Positions 58,366-64,000 of a stretch of 64,000 nucleotides of DNA are shown here, in pieces. Source of the DNA: Arthrobotrys musiformis (taxonomy: Eukaryota; Ascomycota; Orbiliomycetes; Orbiliales; Orbiliaceae); assembly GCA_036971715.1 (NCBI GenBank), contig JAVHJL010000011.1, positions 806,001 through 870,000 of the forward strand. The letters run 5' to 3'. Each line of letters begins with the position of its first letter. Position 1 is the stretch's first letter. The notes beneath the pieces were generated by a model. It was not told the origin of the DNA. It did no database searches and was given only the letters and a program-made list of their open reading frames with translations. The position numbers were made by a program, and so were the translations under genes.

Positions 58366-59674
58366 CTTGACGGTTTGAGTGTCGGTAAATCAGAAATTTG
58401 AGGATTGATCGAAAACGGGGGGAAGGACAGCTGATAGGTGTCAGGGACTGTCGACGATAATTTGCGGGTTCGTTAAGAGGAGAAAAGATGAGGTGTGGTT
58501 TTCGAAGGCCAAAATTGGGGGGAAGACACTCATAAAAATTCTGTTGTCCCAAAAAGTGACTCTGAGACGGATTGGAAGGCGACTAGGACGGAAGAGGAAA
58601 GAACTTGGGATCAAACGGAAGGGTTTGAGACCTAATGAGGCAAACCTGCAGCTTATGTCGCAACACAGCAACACATTCCTACTATCTGGCAAGTAGAGCC
58701 GCAAGGAATGCTTCGATGTCGACACAATTTGCATTCAGGCAGATTGCATCGATTGGGATTGGGCCATAAAACATAGCCAATCATCACGAGTCCTGGCAAT
58801 TACTAGCATCATCAACGATCTCATTCGCCCCAAATTACCTGATGTTCAGCAGGATCAATATTCCGTCGACATCAGGTTTTGATATAGCGTTATACAACAT
58901 GAACCATTATGAATCATGGCCTGGAAATCATTCCGTAACACATGAAAATCAAAATGCAACTTTTATATAAAAGCGAGGAGGTACTCCTCCATCGGGTGTC
59001 TCCGTGCCGTATAATCTCGATTATACAGGATCCCCAATGCATCTTGTAACATGTCTTCACATCCCAACAGCAAGGGAAGCTCCGCCGTAGACGCATTCCA
59101 TTCCATCCACGATTAACTTATATTCGATCCCGCAAACCCATGTCTTCGTCAATACTTAAGAAGTACTCGCCCAGGCAGGTGCCTGGGTAATTACCTAATA
59201 TCGGGAGAGAATATGTCATGACGTCTGGGTCGAAGTCAACAGTCAACCACCTGGTAGTATAGCACCGTCAACCTCCAAGAGGTGGACCGGAAAGGGTTAA
59301 ATGCGTTATACAGCGGCATACCCGACGTTCGTACGTTTCGGCATGGTAGATATACACTTGTAAACGGAAGAATGAGACGACAGGCAAAAAAAAATATCAA
59401 ATGGTAAAAAAGTCTCAAATGAAACGCCGATTGTTCGATCAAGCTTGCAGCAAGAGCGCGCCAGATATCCTGCAATTGAAAGAAACGTAAAACAAAAAGG
59501 TAATATAAACCTCCAAAAAAAAAAGGGCTGCCGAAGAAAAATCGAAGTGAAATGTCCTATAAATGTACCTATTCCGTATACTCCCAGGCCCATGGGTGCA
59601 CGTGGCGTAAAATACGCTACTCCACGAGGCCTTAAAAACTTTTTTTTTATATGTTACCACGTGGATGAGAATGA
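58366..59674. other. RPS27 promoter and 3' flank of the bZIP gene
   Basis: About 1.3 kb without a supportable gene. The 58366-58720 part must drive RPS27. A GATGAGG motif at about 58487 is a possible growth-regulated element of PAC type, weakly supported. Confidence 0.45.
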
Positions 59675-60978
59675 TTATATCAATTCATCCTTTCCAAGGC
59701 TGGCACTCAGTTGAATTGCCTTTCTGACTTCGCTCTCCGGGAAGACCGGTCCTTGTCCGTCACACTTCGCCTTGGGTTTCAAGAACTCGCTGACGGCTTG
59801 GATATCCACCTGTCCATCTATATATAACGGGTCGTTTGTAATCAGATCCCACGCAGCCGCGGCCCCCAATAGCGGCTCACCGGTTTCCGGGTGGTGACTA
59901 ATCCTATGGCTCGGCGTCTTGTTCTTATGTGGCTCGAGGACAATATCGTAGAAGTCCGTCGGGGAATAAGCCAACGGCCCAACGTCTACGGGTGCCGGTA
60001 CGGCAGGCTGATGGGCCGCCTGAGCAGCGGATGTGGCGCGAAGGATTTGGTTTTCAGTTGTGATCTTTTGAATTTCGCGCTTCAGACGCTCGTTTTCGGA
60101 TAGAACGGTGGAAGACGACGCCTCGAGTGTCGAGAGCTTCTCTTCTAGCTCCTTGACGTGACGTTCTTTGCGCTCTCGGAAGGCACGTTGACTGGACAAA
60201 CGAAGCACTGTTAGTATATCTGATATATATGCGCGCGTATTGCAGGTGTGAGTGGGAACTTACGCAGCCCGGTTCTGAGCTTTCCGTTTCTTCACAACAA
60301 CAGTAGTAGTCAGCACCATATTTGTAAACTACACCGAATATCCTTCGATCTCGAAAGAATATGAAAAGAAAAAGAATCCAATCGAAAACGTACCGACTGT
60401 TGCGGAGTCAGCTCCTTTTCTTCACTGCTGCTACGGTTCAGGCCAGGGACATCCTCCGTGCTCCCATTCTGGCCGTACACTTGTGACCCTTGTGCAGCCA
60501 ATATCTCCCTATCGAACGCCGCAAATGCATCGTAGTTTGTACCGTAGTTCTGGAACATCACGTCCTCGGTAAATCCCCCGGTATCGACGGGGGGTAGTAA
60601 GACGTCAGTCAGCAAGTGAAATCTAGCTAAAGTGGATGCGATATCCAGGGATCACAGAGAGATCTGAGGCAAAGAATGTCGTGTTCGTGAACAAAAAGGT
60701 GTGCTAACGAGATGATTGATAAGGTGCTTGTAATAAACAAGCCTTTTTTTTCCTTTTCCTCTTTCTTTTTAAATTCCTTCGCGAACGAGAGTTTCGGAAA
60801 TAGTAGTTTTTAGAAAAATTATAATTTATTTAGGGCTTACATTATTTGGAGAGGCGTTACGGAAGCTTTCCTCCGAAGCAGAAATGGCACTTGACTGGGC
60901 CGACGAAGACGGCGCCGCCGGCGGTTGCGGGAAAACAACGTACGGCTGCTGTGGTTGGTAATAGGTCGAATAATCCAT
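59675..60978 (-). CDS. Yap-like bZIP transcription factor (RsmA/Fcr3-like)
   Basis: The model is exon 1 60841-60978 (MDYSTYYQPQQPYVVF... SFRNASPNN), exon 2 60394-60549, exon 3 60264-60289 and exon 4 59675-60191, about 278 residues. Exons 2-4 give LTPQQS/KRKAQNRAA/QRAFRERKERHVKELEEK, the Yap-type basic region and leucine zipper. The exon 3 acceptor is AAG, preceded by a CTGAC branch. The C-terminus with GEPLLGAAAAWDLI and CDGQGPVF is typical of fungal Yap-like regulators related to RsmA/Fcr3, which act in stress response and secondary metabolism. No Yap1-type C-terminal cysteine domain with nuclear-export function is evident; only one Cys is seen near the C-terminus. The start of exon 2 is uncertain: a CAG acceptor at 60550 is chosen because the two upstream TAG acceptors break the frame. 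Targets cannot be inferred. Confidence 0.88.
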
Positions 60979-63900
60979 TACTGATATCTGAATCCCTACG
61001 CCGGGAGCTTTGGTAAGGCTTTGTCACACCTGCAAAATTCAACCGAAGCCGGTGGTGGACTGATAGTTGACCGTGAAAAATGGTGAGAAATGCAGACAGG
61101 TTTACTCTTTTTGGGTGCAGATGTCGATGAATAATTGAGTTGTAAGCAAGAAGTGGAGAAGAAGCGAAGGCTTTAGTTGGACAACGCTAATCGAGGGTTT
61201 CGAGCCAGTGCAGATAAGTTCAAGTTAAGTTCAGTCCGGTCCAGTTTTCCAGTGAATCCAAATTCACAAAATCCAATCTCTCTCTTCGAATTGGGCGGAT
61301 TGCAGATACGAAGGGAGGAAGGGGGGAGGGATCTCGATGCAATGTATTGGAATGGAATGCAATGCTCTTTTAGGGTTGGGGTTAAAAAAGCGGCTTTGAG
61401 GCTAGGTTGCAATTGAGACCCTGATGTCGAGATAATTAGATAAGTTGGTGTATATATAATATAGTAAGTAGTCCTCCCGCGATGTGGATATATAAGTAAG
61501 TAGTTGTCCCTTCGAACGCAACTATGAAGATTTCGATACGAAAGACTCGAAAGACCAGACGAAAAAATTTTGTTAAAAAAAGAAGAAGACACTTTCAATG
61601 CTACTTCGGATCTCAACTTGCAGGAAACCGCAGGCTTATTTAGAGAAAATATTTGTAAGCGGGGGAAGGAAATCCCGTGCTTTGATTCTTTCGTCCGGTA
61701 CACACGGAGCACAAGAATTTACCCCCCAAAAAAGGCCAAAGGGTGCCCCAGGCAAAGCAAAAGTACTTTGAAAGGCTTAGCAAGAGAGAGTTAATGTCGA
61801 GAGGCCAGAAATGTGGAGTTTCAAGACCGGAGACCAGGGGTAACGATGCCTGCCGTCCCCTTCCCTTTCCCCAAAACTTGGATGTGATGGTTTCGTTTCA
61901 GGACCTCTTCCCTGTCGCTCTCCCGGAACAACCCGTGGTAGACGCCTATTTGGATTTCTTTTCGAGCAGAAGACCGGCTTTCAATGCAAGGCAATGCAAG
62001 GGCGGAGGCTGGCGGCAGTTCAAAAAAGTAATCGATCGATCCTGCTGGCCCGGGCTCGGCTGATATGATTCTATTCTGATTCAAAATTTGATGAAGCTGT
62101 CATGTTCCTAGAATTGAAACCTCAAGCGGGCTAGTAGCTGCAGCTGGGAGATATATCCGTCCGACGTGAGGGAGTATACAAGTAGGTATAAGATATCACT
62201 GTCATCCCGACAGTATTAATACGTATTCTTGACAAATGTCTGGCTTCACAGCCACGCGAGCTGTCCAACCCAACATACATAGCTTAGTACACGCACATAC
62301 CCGGACGATAAAACTATATTGTTCCTGTTCAGCCCGATGACCCAAAAGATCTTGGAACTTGATAGTACTACCTGTACTTCGTACCTACCGTAGCTACTGC
62401 TAGCTGCTTCGCTCGCAATTTTTCGAGATCCCGTGTCGGAATACCAAGCCGAAAGCGGCCTGAACCATTCCGCTCGATACCAGTTTGGGCTCAAGTTTCG
62501 TTCAGTAATCCAAGCTTGATCTGCACGATGAGGCTACATCGTTGGGCTAGCCGGTGCTAAACGGCCAGGCAGCTTCTAACTCGTCGGCGTGAGCGTGGGC
62601 GTGCGTGGTGCATGTCAGTGGCGTCTTTCTGAACTCTTGGAACTGTATCACCATTACATCCCGAGATATCCTTTTTTTCTTCTTTCTTTCTCAATTAACC
62701 AATCTAGAATCCAACGTCCAAGCTAAGTTAAAAATACGCATACACGTTCTTATATTACGAGAGATAAGATAATATTAATATCAATAGAAATACGTGGGCT
62801 GGCGTGTGCTTCTCTTGCAGCCAGAGTGTATCAGGTAGAATGGGGTATAAACGTCTTGTCACACAAGAAAAGCCTCCCAGTTGGTCAGATCACAACCCCG
62901 CAACTTAGACGAGACACCCACCAGCACTGCAGCCGGGTTCTTCCTCGCTTGTCAACTCAAAACCTCGCCCAAAAGCCAAAACTTAGGCAGCCAGAGAGGT
63001 TGAGGAGGCTCCCGAATTATTATTAATCTACAGTGGTATTAAGCTTATATTCACACTCCCCCACTACCCCTCTAACTATATTAGATAGTAGAGTGCACGT
63101 ATTTTTAGACATACTCTTATCAAACTTTTGTTATTTGTTCCGAGATCCATCTTCTGGAACGTTTAGCCGCTTTTTTTTTTTTTTTTTTCAACTGGGGTGG
63201 ATGCCTCATATATCCGAGTTCCTGGTGAGGCGTATGCGTGTATCAAGACTGCTCCAAATGCACCTCAGAAAGGCATTTCCCAACCGATCGCCTAGCACGT
63301 GGAGGAGGATTGTCCCAAGTTTTTCCCTCTTCTCTAGTGGTGTTAATATAAGTTTCTGATGCATAAGGTATTGTTCATCCGATATTTCGCAGTTGATTAT
63401 ACCCTTAGCAGGCTCCAACGGAATAAGGAATTACTCAGCACCGTTATATTGCCAGCGTATATAGCGAATATTAATTCGACTGTCTGGAGACGACCTCAGA
63501 TAAACGCATATTCGCAATGCCTTCTTGCCATGACTTAGGCCTGCACCGGGACCGAGTCAGAAATACTAATCTACTATATTAATATAAGCATAAGACCTAT
63601 AGCGAATCGAGTGCATTCTGTCTGTAGACGTCAAAGCTCCAAGCCGGGTGTATCAGATTCTTCAATAATTGAAACATCTCCAAACGCCGGACTCGTCGAC
63701 TGTTCGCACTTCCAACCTTTCTCATCGATCGATATCCACGACACGATCTCGTGATTCTCAGGATATATTGTGTTCTAGATATCAAAGAGGCGTACGACGC
63801 GCGTATGCACTGCCCGGACAGTTATTACCTCTACTATAATATTTTACAATATCAAACGGCCAGTGCGATTAAATTGCTACCTCATGCTTGTAATATAGAA

Positions 63901-64000
63901 TAACAAGAATAATAATTCGCAGACGGCACTTCCTGCCTCCCGAGCTCAAGGCTGGTGATGATTTTTGACTGCAGCGGAATACGAGGGTGCAAGGTCATCT
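60979..64000. other. 3-kb gene-free right edge
   Basis: Upstream DNA of the bZIP gene followed by AT-rich sequence with no supportable gene. A run of 18 T lies at 63171-63188. A minus-strand ORF at 63597-63785 could be a terminal exon of a gene beyond the window, but nothing in it is recognisable. Confidence 0.4.
63171..63188. repeat. Homopolymer run of 18 T
   Basis: Uninterrupted T tract visible in the sequence. Confidence 0.98.

Noticed and set aside
63597..63785. Minus-strand ORF at the right edge as a terminal exon
   Set aside because: No recognisable motif and no convincing acceptor upstream within the window; it cannot be supported.
1..64000. CRISPR arrays, insertion sequences, prophage, rRNA genes
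   Set aside because: No regularly spaced repeats, transposase ORFs or rRNA signatures were seen; the sequence is eukaryotic throughout.

Overview
The window is nuclear DNA of a filamentous ascomycete (Pezizomycotina). Supporting signs are short introns (mostly 53-108 bp, GTANGT donors, CTAAC/CTGAC branch points), an eS27 gene whose first intron directly follows the ATG, Zn2Cys6 and Yap-type bZIP regulators, an MFS drug:H+ antiporter, and an INO80 with the split ATPase and DBINO domain. Intergenic spacing is wide, with deserts of 4-7 kb. That would fit an early-diverging lineage such as Orbiliomycetes or Pezizomycetes, but this placement is a guess. No virus, transposon, CRISPR array or prophage was seen. 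The ORF boundaries below were rebuilt by hand from splice signals and reading-frame continuity.

Left part (1-17.5 kb), housekeeping: LSG1 (60S export GTPase, 5' part only) and LTV1 (40S export factor) diverge from one promoter of about 415 bp. They are followed by an unknown coiled-coil protein and the roughly 1900-residue INO80 remodeller, both on the minus strand. A 5-kb gene-free stretch then leads to a disordered, probably lineage-restricted protein at 16.3-17.5 kb.

Middle (18-37 kb), accessory genes: a secreted Ser/Thr-rich protein; a Zn2Cys6 factor divergent from a DHA2-type MFS exporter, with two CGG-N13-CCG inverted repeats in the shared promoter; one tRNA-Val(AAC); an intronless Sec14/CRAL-TRIO protein; two successive small proteins that look tail-anchored; and a three-exon F-box-like fungal protein.

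Right part (38-64 kb), sparse: a 69-residue secreted cysteine-rich peptide, a PA-TM-RING-H2 ubiquitin ligase with an upstream ORF, a 125-residue protein whose start codon seems to be assembled by splicing, RPS27 (eS27), and a Yap-like bZIP factor built from four exons. The rest is gene-free sequence with microsatellites and homopolymer tracts.

No biosynthetic or defence cluster is evident. The most testable local system is the Zn2Cys6/MFS pair with its paired operator-like sites. The next most notable points are the splice-created start codon, three 54-bp stop-free introns in neighbouring genes, and the cysteine-rich peptide.
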